A stretch of 64,000 nucleotides of DNA from positions 629,850 to 693,849 of the forward strand of contig MNCI01016470.1 of the NCBI GenBank assembly GCA_015680685.1, read 5' to 3'. Both the position numbers and the translations under genes were made by a program. Under the pieces are notes generated by a model. The model ran no database searches. It was not told where the DNA came from and saw only the letters and a list, made by a program, of their open reading frames with translations. This document shows, in pieces, positions 32,772 through 44,880 of the stretch. Each line of letters opens with the position of its first letter. Position 1 is the first letter of the stretch. This DNA comes from Gnetum montanum. Lineage: Eukaryota; Streptophyta; Gnetopsida; Gnetales; Gnetaceae.

Positions 32772-35546
32772 ATGGCCCCGAAACATGGACAACAAGAAGG
32801 CCCTACCCAAGGTGGAAGCAAATGATCTCAGAGAGGTGGAAGACAAGGTCCTACCAGAAGACATGTAGAAAAAGAGGAACAATCATTCAGCATTCATCAA
32901 GAAGATCCTCCTACTAGACATTTTGGGCAAGAAGAAGGAGGAGCTGCTGTAGTGCCTGAACAAGGACAACATCTCATGTTGCCCCAAGATTGTGTTCAGG
33001 CCATCCATGATAAGTCCACATTTGCTGCAGTGATTATGGAATTAAACTTTGAATCATTTGTAGAGTTCGCTCCTGAGGCCATTAGGGATCAGCTCAAAGG
33101 ATCCCCATTATGACCTATCCTCTCTGAAAGTAATGCCTAGTACCTAGGAGAGACGTACCAATTTTGGCACAATAGGGAGTAAGGCACCACAATCAATATT
33201 TGTGGTGTGATAGTTGACTTCTTCACGCAGGCCATTTTGGAAGTGTTAAACCTTCCGAATACAGAGCCCAAAGTTGCTCAGTTATCCACCAATTCATACC
33301 CGAATCCCGAAAAGGACTTATGGAAGGGACAAAACATTTGGTGAGTTAACGAAGAAAGAGAGGATTTACTTTAAAATTGGAACATATCATCTCTTCCCCA
33401 AAAAGGGCTTGAAAATAATATCAACGTATGTGGTAGAGGATGTGCAGTGTTGATGGGAAAGGTTAATGCTAACCTGCCCCATTTATATTTAACGGAGATC
33501 CTAAGGTGGTTTTAAGAATGGAAGACAGGGAAGATGGCGTTGCCTTTTCCTTGTCTTATTAGAAAGCTGTGCCAATGTGCTAGAATTAGAGGATACACCA
33601 ACGAAATCCTCCAAAAAGCCCAAACTACTTCATTTGTTGAATTGCTAAAGGCACCAGCTCCAAGGAAAAGCACTGGCAAAGAGTTGGGACCAGAATAAGA
33701 AGAAGAAAAGATGGCTGGACCAACTGCAACTCAACTTGTAGTACCTAGCCAACCTCCAAGCATGGGTCCCAGCCAACAATAAGAAACAGGACCTAGCACA
33801 TGTTAGGATCAGCTGTCGCCACTGCAAGACTACAGATTGTCCATGAGCCATCTTAGGACCATTGCTGAGATGGTCAGTTGGGGAAGTCATGATGATGCAA
33901 ACCTCTTCCGCGTCATTGATGATGCCATACAGCCCACTATTTCTTTGGATCACATGAGGGGTCAAGTATCTATCCACATAGAAGGAGGGAAAAGTAGATG
34001 GTCAAAAAAAATCTTAGGAAACGCAACATCTTTCCAAGTGCAATTAGAGACCGGTGAAGGGGCCACTGTGGTGGTCATGCAAAATCAAGATGCCACGGGA
34101 GCTGCAGAAGTGATCACTGACCACATCAAAGAATCCTTCAACATACTTGTTGTGCCACCAACAAATATCACAAGAGCATGAGATGCTCAAACTTTGGCCG
34201 AAACCTTAATGACTCCTGCAGAACATGAGGATGTGCTTGATCGATTGCTCCAAATAGGACAAGTAATGATGTCCCTGTTTGACATCCCTCAGGATGTTAC
34301 AGAAATTCAGTCAGAACTCATTTCCACAAAGGGGAAGCTGGTCTTAACATAAGTGAAGGCTGAGCATGCAAAAGTAGAAGTGAAGAAATTACAAGAGCAT
34401 CTTGTAACCCTACAAGCAGCACAGCGGGACCCTTTGCAATTTGTTCTCACAAACTAGCTAGATAATTTTTGAACTAAGAAACTAACCAAGCTAATTGTGG
34501 AGAATAAAAGGGTGGCTGATGAAAATGAGAAGGTTGTTTGGGATGCCTCTGCAACATAGGCACAAACTCATGCACATATCAAGGTACTCAAGGCCTTACA
34601 AGAAGAAAATAAGTAGCTCATTGCAAACAACCTTCAGTTGACCATTGTAGAAAAGCAAAAGAACATTCTTGAGGAACACTTCCATCAATTGGGAGAAAAA
34701 TTCATCCAGGTCAACCAAGACGTAAGTTGTTTAGCTAGAGAGAATCGAACTCTCTCGATGGAAGAAGTATGCACCATACATCAAAAGTCAGCTATTGAGA
34801 TAAGCGCATGGCAAAATGAGGCTAAATGGCATGAAAAACTAAAGGAGCACTTCCAAGATTAGGTGGGGATGTACAAATAGATCCTTGAGAAGGAGATCCA
34901 TATGGCCAAGGCCTAGATTAATGCTATCAGTGCTCAACATACTAACTGGCAGGCCATATTGGACACATATGCCTCCGCCCACCAAGTGGAAGTTAAGAGT
35001 CAAGATCTATAGATTCAGGATTTGATAGAATACATGGAGCTAGAAAATTTGAGATATGCCAACCTAGCCATGTTAATAGCAAAGTTCTTGAGGATAGAGC
35101 TCAAGCAGCAAGTAGCAACCACCCACATGAAATACGAAGAAGAATTTACAGAACGCAAGAAGCTGTTGGAGAAGTTGAAAGTTGCAAATTCTAAACTTGA
35201 GGTGGTGAAAGTGAGCTACCAAGGATAGAAAGGTGTTGCAACAGACTTGGCTCGATGGCTAGCATATTTTCAAGAGTACAAGGATAAAGCTAGAGCCTAT
35301 GAGGAGGAACGATGGGTGTTCACAGCTTGGTATGTCAAGGCCAATCAAATGTTTTCACAACTACCTTGTCCATGTGAAGTGCCGACTCTGTCAAACATTG
35401 GAACATCAGCATGGATGGTACAAAACCCTCGAACCAAAGAGGAGAAGCTCCAGGCCATACTTTAGCATCATCAAGCCTCAAAACCTAAAGCACAAGACAA
35501 AGGAAAAGCACCAATGGAGGAGCCACCGCCACCTAGAACTACATGA
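32772..35546 (+). pseudogene. ORF2: plant 'transposon protein'-like domain plus long coiled coil
   Basis: About 925 codons from ATG at 32772 (after TGTGATTGCAG) to TGA at 35546; stop context ACATGAGTTCC is identical in the minus copy. A charged N-terminus (MAPKHGQQEGPTQGG) precedes a globular domain (residues 90-300) with LGETYQFWHNRE, VIVDFFTQAILEVLNLPN, GTYHLFPKKGL and LPFPCLIRKLC. That set resembles the family annotated as putative plant transposon protein (Transposase_32, from memory), which has no proven enzymatic role. Residues 340-460 hold SMSHLRTIAEMVSWGSHDD and GEGATVVVMQNQDATGAAEV. Residues 500-820 are Glu/Lys/Gln-rich heptad-like coiled coil (VEVKKLQEHLVTLQAAQ, ENLRYANLAMLIAKFLRIE). 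The C-terminus is QLPCPCEVPTLSNIG and a PPPP tail. Scattered TAG/TGA stops and two compensating frameshifts (33300-33560) show decay. Function unknown; a Gag-associated or packaging partner is possible. Confidence 0.75.
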
Positions 35547-35713
35547 GTTCCACCCATTTTTGTAAATGTAGAACATCATTTGTGTTGTGTCTTCATTTTG
35601 TTTTCATTCCACACTATGGTATAATCCTGTTTTCTCCCATATAATAATCCCATACCTATCCATTGTGTAATCATTGTAACTCAATGATGAGTTTTCATTC
35701 AGTTGTGAGGGTA

Positions 35714-36533
35714 TGATGAGTCATCATTTGGGGCGACCACGATATCACGTATGCGATATCACAACCCAAGCCGTAATATCACATATGCGATATTGCAGCC
35801 TGCCATTAGTTCTATAAATAAGAGGTGGCTCTCCCTTGTTTCACATCGAATTTTTAGTCCCTTAGCTAAACTCTTGTAGTTTTCCCTTCTTAGAGTTAGA
35901 ATTATTTTCCAGTGTATGCTAGCAGTGTGGTAATTGTAATTATATGGCATCCTTATTCAAGTGTGACATACTTGGACACGCACATGACTAGAAATAAAGA
36001 TCAATATTACTTCATCATTGCAACATTCACTTAGTTTAATTAATTAATTAATTAATTGTTATTTACTACTTTCTTAGTTAATCTCCCTTACCCTTATCTC
36101 ATGTTAAATAAGAAATGAGTACGACTTAATCAAGAGCATTTAAGTGTGACTACTTGGTAACCCAATAGCGTACCAAGGCCATGCACTTGGTAATCCCAGT
36201 GGGAGTCATGCATGAGGTCCAACATGTGTACAAATGATTAAGGAATGGATGCTCATCGCACTTAGGCTAGTTTAGATTCCTTCTCACCCCTTCTCTCCTA
36301 GCTTAGTTAATATTACTTTCCATTTCCTTCAAGAGTAGCATTAGATTAGAAACACATCATACACCTCACTCTAGACTAAACCATACGTGACAAAGATAAT
36401 ACTAGTTTAGATGGGAAGGCAACGAACTGAGACCTAAGGCTAACTGTCTAGATGCCACAACTAGTCCATCTACGGAGTTCGATAGGATCGCGCATGTAAC
36501 ACTCGTATTCGTATGGTTAATGTACATGGATCA
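35714..36533 (+). mobile_element. 3' LTR of the plus-strand gag/ORF2 element, damaged end
   Basis: Starts TGATGAGTCATC after a purine-rich TTGTGAGGGTA. It aligns with 27912-28728 throughout (TATAAATA at about 35812, AATAAAGATC at 35994), but the last 30 bp are altered: GTATGGTTAATGTACATGG replaces the usual end GTGTAGGGGTACCTC...TCATCA. Confidence 0.85.
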
Positions 36534-36540
36534 TTGATAT

Positions 36541-36777
36541 CTAATCTTATATCACAAAATGTGTTCATTCAAATTTTGAATTACTTGTAATCCAAATTTT
36601 ACATCATAGTTACATGATGTGATGTAGAAACATGACATTCAAGTCATTCAAGCTAAGTATTATTTTCAATTTTTTTTGGTTTTGTTTTGTTTTTTTTTTG
36701 CTTGTTGATCTAGGAAATGCTTCGATAGTGTATTTTTTCCTAAATATGGAATCATTTATATATAAGCATGTAATGTT
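36541..36777. other. Short spacer between two retroelements
   Basis: AT-rich, with a T-run at 36690-36700 and an ORF at 36632-36835 that runs into the next LTR. Nothing recognised. Confidence 0.4.
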
Positions 36778-37671
36778 TGATGAGTCATGGATTGGCTACA
36801 TCAACAAGGCCTTATCGACTGGGCCCATCAACTAGGCCTTGTCTACACATCATTTGATTCATTAACATGACCCCATTGATGCAAGATCTATTCTTGCCTA
36901 TAAATAGGTGCCAACTTGCCTTGTTTATGATCATTCAATCATAGTTATAGCAAAGCTCTTGTAGTTTTTTCATTTAAAATTTAGAATATTTTCCGAGTGT
37001 CCGTAGTAGGAGTCATTGAGTGTATGGATCTTTATTCAAGCACTGTTGTACCTAAGCACGATAGTGTGTGCAGCAATAAAGATGAACTTCTTGATAAACC
37101 TTGTAGCATTCTGGATAGTTTAAATATTTATTTCATGCATTTAATGTTTTCATCTATTTATTTAATGTTTTCAAATAATTAAGCTAATTAAGTAATTAAG
37201 GAAGATAAGCTTAATAGTAGTTAAGTAAGCACATAAGCATGACCATTTTGAGCATGCATATGACATTTGGTAATCCTAGTAGTGCTTAATGCTTGGTAAC
37301 CTAGCAACATTATATGTGTTCAGGATGTGTATGGTGAGTGGGATTGGATACTTATGTTAGGACTAGTTGAATAGTAGTTAGCTCATTAGATTAAAGTAGG
37401 TATTAAATTACTTTATTCTCTATCTTATTTATTTCAAGCACTAAAACCATAAAATATAAAATGATAAAAATCATGTGCCTCAATTACACTTAAACTATAC
37501 CCTTGAGCTTCACAAGTGTAGTTGGGAAGACAATGAATTTCCTCAATGTAATGTTTACTTCCTAGAGAACTAGTGCATCAGAAACTATAGAGTCTACAAA
37601 ATTTGACCAGATCATGCATGAATGCTTTGTAATTTGTATGGTTGGACGTAAGGGTACCTCGTTGCTCATCA
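36778..37671 (+). mobile_element. 5' LTR of the pol-bearing Athila-like element
   Basis: An 894-bp LTR, TGATGAGTCATGG...CTCATCA. U3 has repeated GGCCTTRTC / TACATCAAC words like the LTR at 15495-16441. TATAAATAGG is at about 36899 and AATAAAGATG at 37075. The end GTAAGGGTACCTCGTTGC is shared with the pol-less family. Confidence 0.85.
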
Positions 37672-37690
37672 TCAGCACTATTACCATGGA
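37672..37690 (+). other. Primer binding site
   Basis: TCAGCACTATTACCATGG directly follows the LTR. It is the most eroded of the family's sites but still fits TTGGCGCCGTTGCCGGGG mainly by transitions. Confidence 0.55.
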
Positions 37691-37847
37691 TTCTTTTTGT
37701 TTGAAACATGTGCTATCTAGTATTAGTGAACATTATTAATATCATTGGACAAATCCCAAGATCGACATCATTCTTGAATTATATAATTACAAAAGCACTC
37801 TAATACTTTATTTGTTTGTAAATTTTCTTTTTCTCATAGGCATGAAG

Positions 37848-40340
37848 ATGTCAAATCATTGACCCAACAATAGTGCAAGGTGATATATACTTATCCAAAT
37901 GAGTATGTGCTTGATTTCACCTTCATCTTACACCAAGATGAACAACTGTGATGGCATGATATGAAAGGAAACATTGTAATGCCTCCTGATCGGTCTGTGC
38001 ATGTGATGCTGCTTCAAACTCTTGTGAATTTAGGCATCCATGATCTTCAAAGGGATTACGTTGTACATGTTTATGACTATCAGGGCTATCATCCCACTAA
38101 AACATAACACCAAAGAGATTGACACCAGGAGAAGCAACATGAGTTTGCGAAGGGAAAATGGTTCACCAATCCCTTATTTTTGCTAAACCAAGACAATAAT
38201 AAGGGTCCTTTCTCTAAAGGCTCTCAACATAAAAATTCTCCATCCCTCAATACTGTTTATGGGGGTATGAACCTAAATCTACATTCCACTATCAACAAAC
38301 TAGGTTTAGAAAAAGATAGCAGTCAAGGCAAGGGCTTCGACAAGCATTAAGATGATAAGAAACCTAACAAACATGGCCATGACAACTAAAGGGGAGTTGA
38401 CAGACACCATGATGGTGCTAGTCCTCCATCCTCTTCATCCACTCCATTTTCATCTTCTTCTTCCTCTTCTTCTAATTATAAAAAACACTACAGAAGAAAC
38501 AATCATGATGGAGGTGGGCAACAAAATAATAATACTAGCCATCATGCCCACAATAATCAAAGGGGTAACATAGGACATCATTGGCAATAATGAAATAATG
38601 TTGATGATGAGCCTTTATTGGTAACTCAAAGCATGCTTAACATTGTAGAGGTAGTTAAGATCCCAACCAAGCATATGAAATATAGTTGAATCAAGTGCTT
38701 AGACATGAATAATATCCCAAGATTTAAGGGGGGATATAACTCTGATCCACAAAACCACCTACAAGCCTTTCATGATGCCTGCACCTTACAAAACATAGAG
38801 AATGACAAGTATAAATTAAAGTTATTCCATAAGACACTCATCAAAGAGCTGTTGTCGATCCTTAGAGCTGAAATCTATCCCTCAATGGAGTACAATGCTT
38901 GAGCTATTCAATGATAAATACCAAATGTACTCTAGAGTGTCCAATTTGAGAAGGCAAATCCAAGGCTAGAAACAAGGAACACATGAACCCTTGGATGCCA
39001 CCATGGGCAGATATTATTCTCTCATACATCAATTCCCTAATCATGATTATTCTTAGAGAGAACAACTTCACCACATCATAGATGGGCTCAAAGCAGAAAC
39101 TAGAAGAACTCTTGGGATTTATGCATAAGGAAGATTCTCTAAATTAAGAGCTCACTAGATACAAAGGCTGATAGAGTAAGTAGTGAAAGAAGAAGGTGAG
39201 CTATGAAAAAGGAAAATTGTAGAAGAATATAATATGATCCCTTTCATTAGGTAAAGGGAGGTCCAATTTTGTGACAAGAAGGAGTCACCAGTCAATGAGG
39301 TGGTGAATAGGAAAACCTTGCCTACCCAAAAATCTATTTTTGACATTTCAAGAAGATTTGATCAATTATGGGACTCTTTGGATGAAAAATTCCAAAATAC
39401 TATGAACATTGTTGAAGAATCCAAAGAGTAGAATAGTGATCACAACTATAGAAGGTGGAAAGAAGTTGAAAATGGCTACTGAAGGGGTAAGCACAAACCT
39501 GTTATAGTAGAAGAAGTTATGGAGACAAACCCTGATGATGATGTTGAGTGTGATATTTGTCAATATGAACATTCAAAGGAATTCTTCTCTATGGTGTCAC
39601 ATTTACAAGAGTCTAGGATGTACACATTAAATCTAGCAAGGAGGAAAGCACCTAGACAATTACCTTATCCTCAAGGAAATTCAAGATAATTTCACTAGCA
39701 ACATCAAGCTTACTATCCAAGTGAAACTCCACCACAACCATATGAGCAATACCAGCATTGGTGCCAACCACAGTCATGGGGAATGCCATCACCAAGGGAA
39801 CAACACCCTTATAGGCAACCAAATCCATATGTGTACTATGTTCAACAACCCATTTCTCCATGAAGTTTGGCCAACCATGCCTCATTCCAGCATCACTATT
39901 ATCCTCCAAGTATAATCAAACTCATTCACCATCTACTCAAGGGAAGCATTCATATCCATATCATCCTTTGCATCTATTTGCACACATCCCTTCTCCCTCA
40001 ACCTAGTTACCTCCTGCTCCATTCATGAAGGGAAAAATTCCCCCATAGCCTTAGCAACAAAATGCTATGAAGGTTGTAAATTTACAACCAGCCTTCTAGC
40101 CGAGGGGTTCAGACAATCAATCTAGGAAATGACCATTTTTCTAACTGAACAGTCCTCCAAAACACTCACAAGCTAATGCTGCTAGTTTCCATGTATCTCC
40201 AATGCCCTCATCCTCTACACCAAATACATTCGAGAATCCTTCAAACTAAATGCCACCTCAGATCTACACTTTGATGCTAACTCATGCTATTTTCAATTAG
40301 ATCAAGGCTAAGAGCCTTCCCACAAAATGATCTAACTTAG
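37848..40340 (+). pseudogene. gag: Gag of the pol-bearing Athila-like element
   Basis: Capsid polyprotein relic, starting at an ATG (MSN...) preceded by TTTTCTCATAG, an acceptor-like sequence. After an early frame break it reads YPNEYVLDFTFILHQDEQ, a Ser/Asn/His-rich linker (SSSTPFSSSSSSSSNYKKHY), and the gag core NNIPRFKGGYNSDPQNHLQA with LKLFHKTL (38705-38850). Further pieces are EPLDATMGRYYSLIHQFPNH, LWDSLDEKFQNTMNIV and the truncated knuckle CDICQYEHSKEF near 39550. A Gln/Pro/Tyr-rich C-terminus (PYEQYQHWCQPQSWG) follows. Many stops and frame changes. It shares the overall plan with the pol-less family but differs clearly in sequence. Confidence 0.8.
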
Positions 40341-40357
40341 GAAGTCCTTTTATTTAC

Positions 40358-40720
40358 TTGCAGATCATAGGACATGAGCCATGTAAGGCTCTTCTTGATT
40401 CTAATTTCGATGTCAATCTCATCTCCTATGACATGTATAAGACTTGGAACCTACCACCTCTTAAGAAGAGAAATATCCATTTAGAATTGACAAACCAATC
40501 AATTAGTGTCCCTTTAGGATTAGTGGAGGACATTATGACCATAGTTTTTCGGTGGTCTTACCTTACCAATTTCCTTTTGATCAAGGTAGAAAACTAAAAA
40601 GGAAACTTACCCATCATTATGGAACATGCATGGTTAAACACTGTTGATGCACAAATGGGAATCAAGGACCTCTCCTTGGAAATTGCCAAGAAAAATAAAT
40701 TTGAATGGCTTGAGAAGAAG
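40358..40720 (+). pseudogene. pro: Aspartic protease domain, Athila-like
   Basis: Open from 40358 to 40597. The active-site loop reads CKALLDSNFDVNLIS, where the family has D-S/L-G-A: the glycine has become Asn. LELTNQSISVPLGLVEDIM is the typical strand-turn after the flap in Athila proteases. A TAA at 40597 is followed in frame by GNLPIIMEHAWL (family I-LGRPFL). A run of GAT codons (poly-Asp, 40984-41003) lies in the linker to RT. The altered loop and stop make it inactive. Confidence 0.75.
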
Positions 40721-41149
40721 TGAGTTCCATGCATCGCATACAATGAAAAATGGTGCAATTTCAATTAGAAAATATGGTCTATTAATAGTACATTCATTAA
40801 AGCATGCAATCAGTGTGCACATGAAACAAATATCCAAAGGTACCTATATGCAATAGCCACAAAACCAAAGAACACTTAGTGGCTGATAGCTAACTCTGAT
40901 AGTAGCACATTATGCATGGAATCCACTAAGAGCCTTATGTCAAAGGCATAGATGAACTTGAGCAAGTTCATCACCAACTCTTTGATGATGATGATGATGA
41001 TGATACCTTTTGGAGAGAGTTGGAAATCCATAATAGTTTTAATAGTTTCAAGCAAGAGCCCCTAGAGTTAAAAGCTTGGAGTATGCATTTTTAAATAATG
41101 ATAATCTTGTTATCATCAATGAAAATATTTCTCTTGAATAGAAAGACAA

Positions 41150-42510
41150 GATGTTGAAGCTGGTCAACAAATGGCCAATAGTCTTTGCTTGGTCATATAC
41201 TAAGCTAACTGGAATTGATCCAAGGATATGCGAACATCACATTTACATTGACCCAGCCATGAAGCTAAGAAGGTAGCTACAGAGGTGGTAAAACCCCAAG
41301 TTGAAGCAAATCGTGAAAGAGGAAATATAATAACTCCTCAAGGTGGGGTTTATCTATCCCATTGTAGATAGCAAGTGGGTTAGTCCACTCATAATTGTGC
41401 CAAAGAAAGGTGGAAAGTGGTAGGTCTACATCAACTTTAGGCTATTGAATATGACAAAATTTAAATATTATTTTCCATTGCCATTTATGGACCAAGTGTT
41501 GGATACTATCTCTAGGCATTAATATTGTAGCTTCTTAGACGGTTATAGTGGATATAACCAAATCCAAATTGTGCCAGAGGATTAAGCCAAAATAATATCC
41601 ACAAGTTGATGGAGGACTTTTGCATATTACAAGATGCCATTTCATCTATGCAATGCCCCTATAACATTCCAATGTCTGATCCTTGGTATTTTTCAACAAC
41701 AAATTGGTAGTAGGATGGAAGTCTTTATGGATGACTTCTCTACCTATGGGGCTACATTTGAGCAAGCCTTGGATCACCTTGAGCAAGTATTGAAAATATG
41801 TGTCAAAACAAACCTTAGGCTCAATTGGTAGAAAATCCATTTAATGGTCTAGGAAGGCATAGTACTAGGGCACTGAATTACTCAGGTAGGGATTAAGGTA
41901 GACCCAAAAAAGATAAGGGTCATCCAAGGAATCACATACCAACTAGAGACAATCAAAGATATCTGATCATTCCTTGGACACACTGGCTACTACCAGTGGT
42001 TCATAGAGAATTTATCTAAGATTGCAAATCCATTGGTTAAGCTTATAAAGAAAGATGCTCTATTGATTTGGACCAAGGATTGCAAACATGCATTCCAACA
42101 ACTAAAGGAAAAACTTGTACAAACTTCAATTCTATAGGTACCAAGCTAGTCTAGACCATTTCACATAATGACCAATGCATCTAATTATGCCTTGGCATTC
42201 ATGCTTACATAGTTGGATGATAAGAAATGTTCATATTACATCCACTGTGTGAGCTAAATCACTATGGTGTATTCTTTTGAAAAGTTCAAGAACTATGTGC
42301 TTGGCTATAAGGTGTTTGTACACACAGATTATAGTGCCATTCACTTTCTAATGAACAAGCCAATGGTGATCCCCCATATCATATGATGACTAGTGATCTT
42401 GTAGGAATTGGATCTCACAATGGTAGATCAAAAAGGGACTGAGAATGTGGTTGTTGACCATCTCTCTCAATTAAGATGGGATAATAAAGAGAAGGAGAGC
42501 TCGCTCTTTG
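41150..42510 (+). pseudogene. RT-RH: Reverse transcriptase and RNase H, Athila-like
   Basis: RT motifs in order: VFAWSYTKLTGIDPRICEHH, VGFIYPIVDSKWVSPLIIVP, KGGKW.VYINFRLLN, FPLPFMDQVLDTI, SFLDGYSGYNQIQIVPED, KMPFHLCNAPITFQCLI and the catalytic box VFMDDFSTYGATFEQALDHL (41724-41783). The thumb LGH.ITQVGIKVDPKKI and SFLGHTGYYQWFIENLSKIA follow. RNase H: PFHIMTNASNYALAFML (first Asp replaced by Asn), VYSFEKFKNYVLGYKVFVHT and DLTMVDQKGTENVVVDHLSQ. The FMDDFS box and GTEN.V.DHLS phrase are characteristic of Athila-type pol. About 20 stops, largely TAG from TGG or CAG. Confidence 0.9.
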
Positions 42511-42719
42511 ATTAATTTCTAAACAATATTCTCTTTATAGGAGTAATAAATGATCAAGTGCCCACAAAAACAAAATGGTACAATGGCATCCTCACTTACC
42601 TTTTCACTTAGAAGATGCCACAAGATTTAAACTTTAGGAAGAAAAAATATTTTTTTCATTAGGCTAAGTACTTCATGGAAATCAACGGGTACCTTTACAA
42701 GGTGTGCACTGATGGCCTA

Positions 42720-43922
42720 GTTCATTGTTGTATTTCTGATACAATCTAACTACACGTTCTCTAGGATGCTCATGAAGGTCCTTGTGAAGGCCACTATGTA
42801 GGAAGACACACAATCATAAAAATCTTGATGGTAGGATACTATTGGCTAATAATCTTTAGGTATACCCACCAATTTGTCCAATCTTGTGAATGCTATCAAC
42901 GAAATAGTGGGACGACCACTCAAATGGAAGGTCCTCAATATTAGATTCAACCACTATATCCTTTTGATATATGGGACATTGAATTCATGGGTCCCATCAC
43001 ATCCATGTCCAATGGAAAGGCATACATCATCATATCAGTCGACTACTACACCAAATGGGCAAAAGTAGTAGTCGTTGCCAATTGTACATCATCCACTATT
43101 GCTTGATTTGCACAACAAAATGTTGTAAATAGGTTTGGGATGCCATGTGCACTAATTTCTAACAATGGAAATAATTTTACAGGTGCCATTTTTTGAAAAC
43201 TCATGAAACACTTAGGGGTCAAATTGAAATTAACACCCTATCATCCACAAGCCAATGGTCAAGCAGAGCTATGTAACAAGAAGATTACAAAGATTCTAAT
43301 AAGAACTATCAGCAAATATAGGAGAAACTGGAGCACAAAACTCAAAGATTCCCTTTGGGCGTATCACTCAATATGGAAACTTCCTATTGGCTACTCTCCC
43401 TATGAGTTAGTGTACAAAAAACTTCCAATGCTTCAAATTCAATCCGAGCTCCATACTCACTCAATAGCCTATGGTCTAGATCTTGACTTTAATTCTAGCA
43501 CAAAAAGAAAGACTGATCAACCTCAAAGTGCTAGATGAAAATCAATTAGCAGCCCTATCTTTGAATGAAGTGCATAAGTCATTCAACAAGCAACATTATG
43601 ACCTTAGAATACGGAAAGTAAAATTTCAACCTAGAGATAAGGTTCTCTACTAGAATCCCATACATGTATCTTAGAAAATGAAGTTCCAAACATTGTGGGA
43701 GGGACCTTATATAATTGATGCAACCTTTTCCTCTAGGGCCATGTTAATCTACAAACCTGAGAGCCCACACAAAAAGCAGTTGGTGAACATCCAACAAGTG
43801 AAACCTTTTCTAGAGCTAAGACAAACCAATGCAACTACTACCTCATCAAATGAACAAGCATGCTCTATATTCTATGTCTCCTCTTTTCAACTCAATCATG
43901 GGGGAGATGGCCATCCATGCTA
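42720..43922 (+). pseudogene. INT: Integrase, Athila-like
   Basis: Would insert the cDNA into the host chromosome. The N-terminal HHCC zinc finger reads DAHEGPCEGHYVGRHT then QSCECYQRN. The catalytic core has YPFDIWDIEFMGPI (first Asp), CALISNNGNNFTGAIF (second Asp changed to Asn) and YHPQANGQAELCNKKI (Glu). The end of the core, WAYHSIWKLPIGYSPYELVY, is intact. Near 43500 a frameshift moves the C-terminal domain to another frame: LNEVHKSFNKQHYDLRIRKV, then WEGPYIIDATF and VKPFLEL. The final stop is at 43921-43923. There is no chromodomain. It is not functional. Confidence 0.9.
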
Positions 43923-43923
43923 A

Positions 43924-44880
43924 CCACACACATGGATTCTTAGTTTTTCACTTTTTTTTTGTATATTTTTGTTTTACACTTTGTTGATTTTTACCTCTTT
44001 TTGATTTTTCATTCTATTGATTTTCTTGATTTTCTATCTTACAACAATGTTAATATGTTTTATATTTCTTGAATATTTTATACTTTTTTATATTTTTTAT
44101 ATGTTTATTTTTTTTGTGAAACTTTTCACTATTTTTCTAATAAAAGTGCTTTATTACCATAGGACAGTGAAAATGTTGTTGTTTACTAATGGTGGTTTAT
44201 GCTTAATGTTGTGATTGTTAATGTCTAGTTTCTATTTTTGAATTTTGATGTCTGATGACTAAGGCATGGTTTATTTTTCATGGAATAGATAGTGAGTCCA
44301 CATCATCCACCCATCCAAAACCTCTGTGATTTTCCTTATTCTATAAGTTTGAGATCCCTTTCATTAAATAAACTTTTAATAAATTTGTGATCTTTGGTAG
44401 TTTCCAAAATTGAGAAGGATTCAAAGGTTTTCATAGGGTGTGACTTCAAGGGAACTCAATACTCTTTGTACTCTTCTACTTACTCAGGTGCTTAAGTGTT
44501 TTCATAGACTTATTACCATTCCATGTCATCCAATAATAGGAAGTTGAATAAAGTCTTTACATGGTATGGTTTCCATCCAAAAATATAGAAGAAAAAAAAA
44601 GCATGATGGAAATTCAAAGAACATCCCTTAGACAAATAAACAAGCTAAAAGCACTAGTTATGGGACTAGAAATACATCGTATCCATTTCTAAAGGTCCCC
44701 TTTAACTAAGGCCCTCTCTCATTTCATGCTTTCTTCTATTCTCTTTATGGAATGGTGGTTGTTTTTTGGGAGCACTCTTGTGTCTTGAGGGGGTAATATT
44801 AATTGTAATTTTCTGATTGCTTTTTTCTTTTTCTTTTTTTTAAAATTGACCATCTCTCTGGGCCATTACATCAATGATGT
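43924..44880 (+). other. Non-coding tail shared with the pol-less family
   Basis: T-rich start, then ATAGTGAGTCCACATCATCC (44289) and GGGTGTGACTTCAAGGGAAC (44437), in the same order as after gag at 30845 and 63572. Upstream CAATCATGGGGGAGATGGCC (43895) matches the GGGGG-containing end of the gag frames. No coding frame. Confidence 0.7.

Larger units (their letters stand above)
27912..36533 (+). mobile_element. Pol-less Athila-like LTR element with gag and ORF2 (plus copy)
   Basis: An 8.6-kb unit: 5' LTR 27912-28728, PBS 28730-28747, gag 28870-30844, non-coding tail 30845-32220, internal promoter 32231-32290, ORF2 32772-35546, PPT-like TTGTGAGGGTA at 35703-35713, 3' LTR 35714 to about 36533. 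The order is identical to the minus-strand copy at 48349-57443, so it is not a chance nesting. The bases ATCAT precede the 5' LTR (27907-27911) and follow the damaged 3' LTR end (36530-36534), a possible target duplication. No protease, RT, RNase H or integrase text exists in the unit. It must be non-autonomous, presumably mobilised by a pol-bearing relative such as the one at 36778. Confidence 0.85.
36778..44880 (+). mobile_element. Athila-like Ty3/gypsy element with full pol, 3' LTR missing
   Basis: Order: LTR 36778-37671, PBS 37672-37690, gag 37848-40340, protease 40358-40720, RT/RNase H 41150-42510, integrase 42720-43922, tail 43924-44880. The tail matches that of the pol-less elements. 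No 3' LTR was found before the next element at 48349, so the copy is 3'-truncated. LTR and gag match the minus-strand copy at 13325-16441 better than the pol-less family. Confidence 0.85.

Noticed and set aside
28870-35546. Reading the plus gag and ORF2 as two nested, unrelated elements
   Set aside because: The identical order on the other strand with ATGGG flanks outside both LTRs argues for one element.
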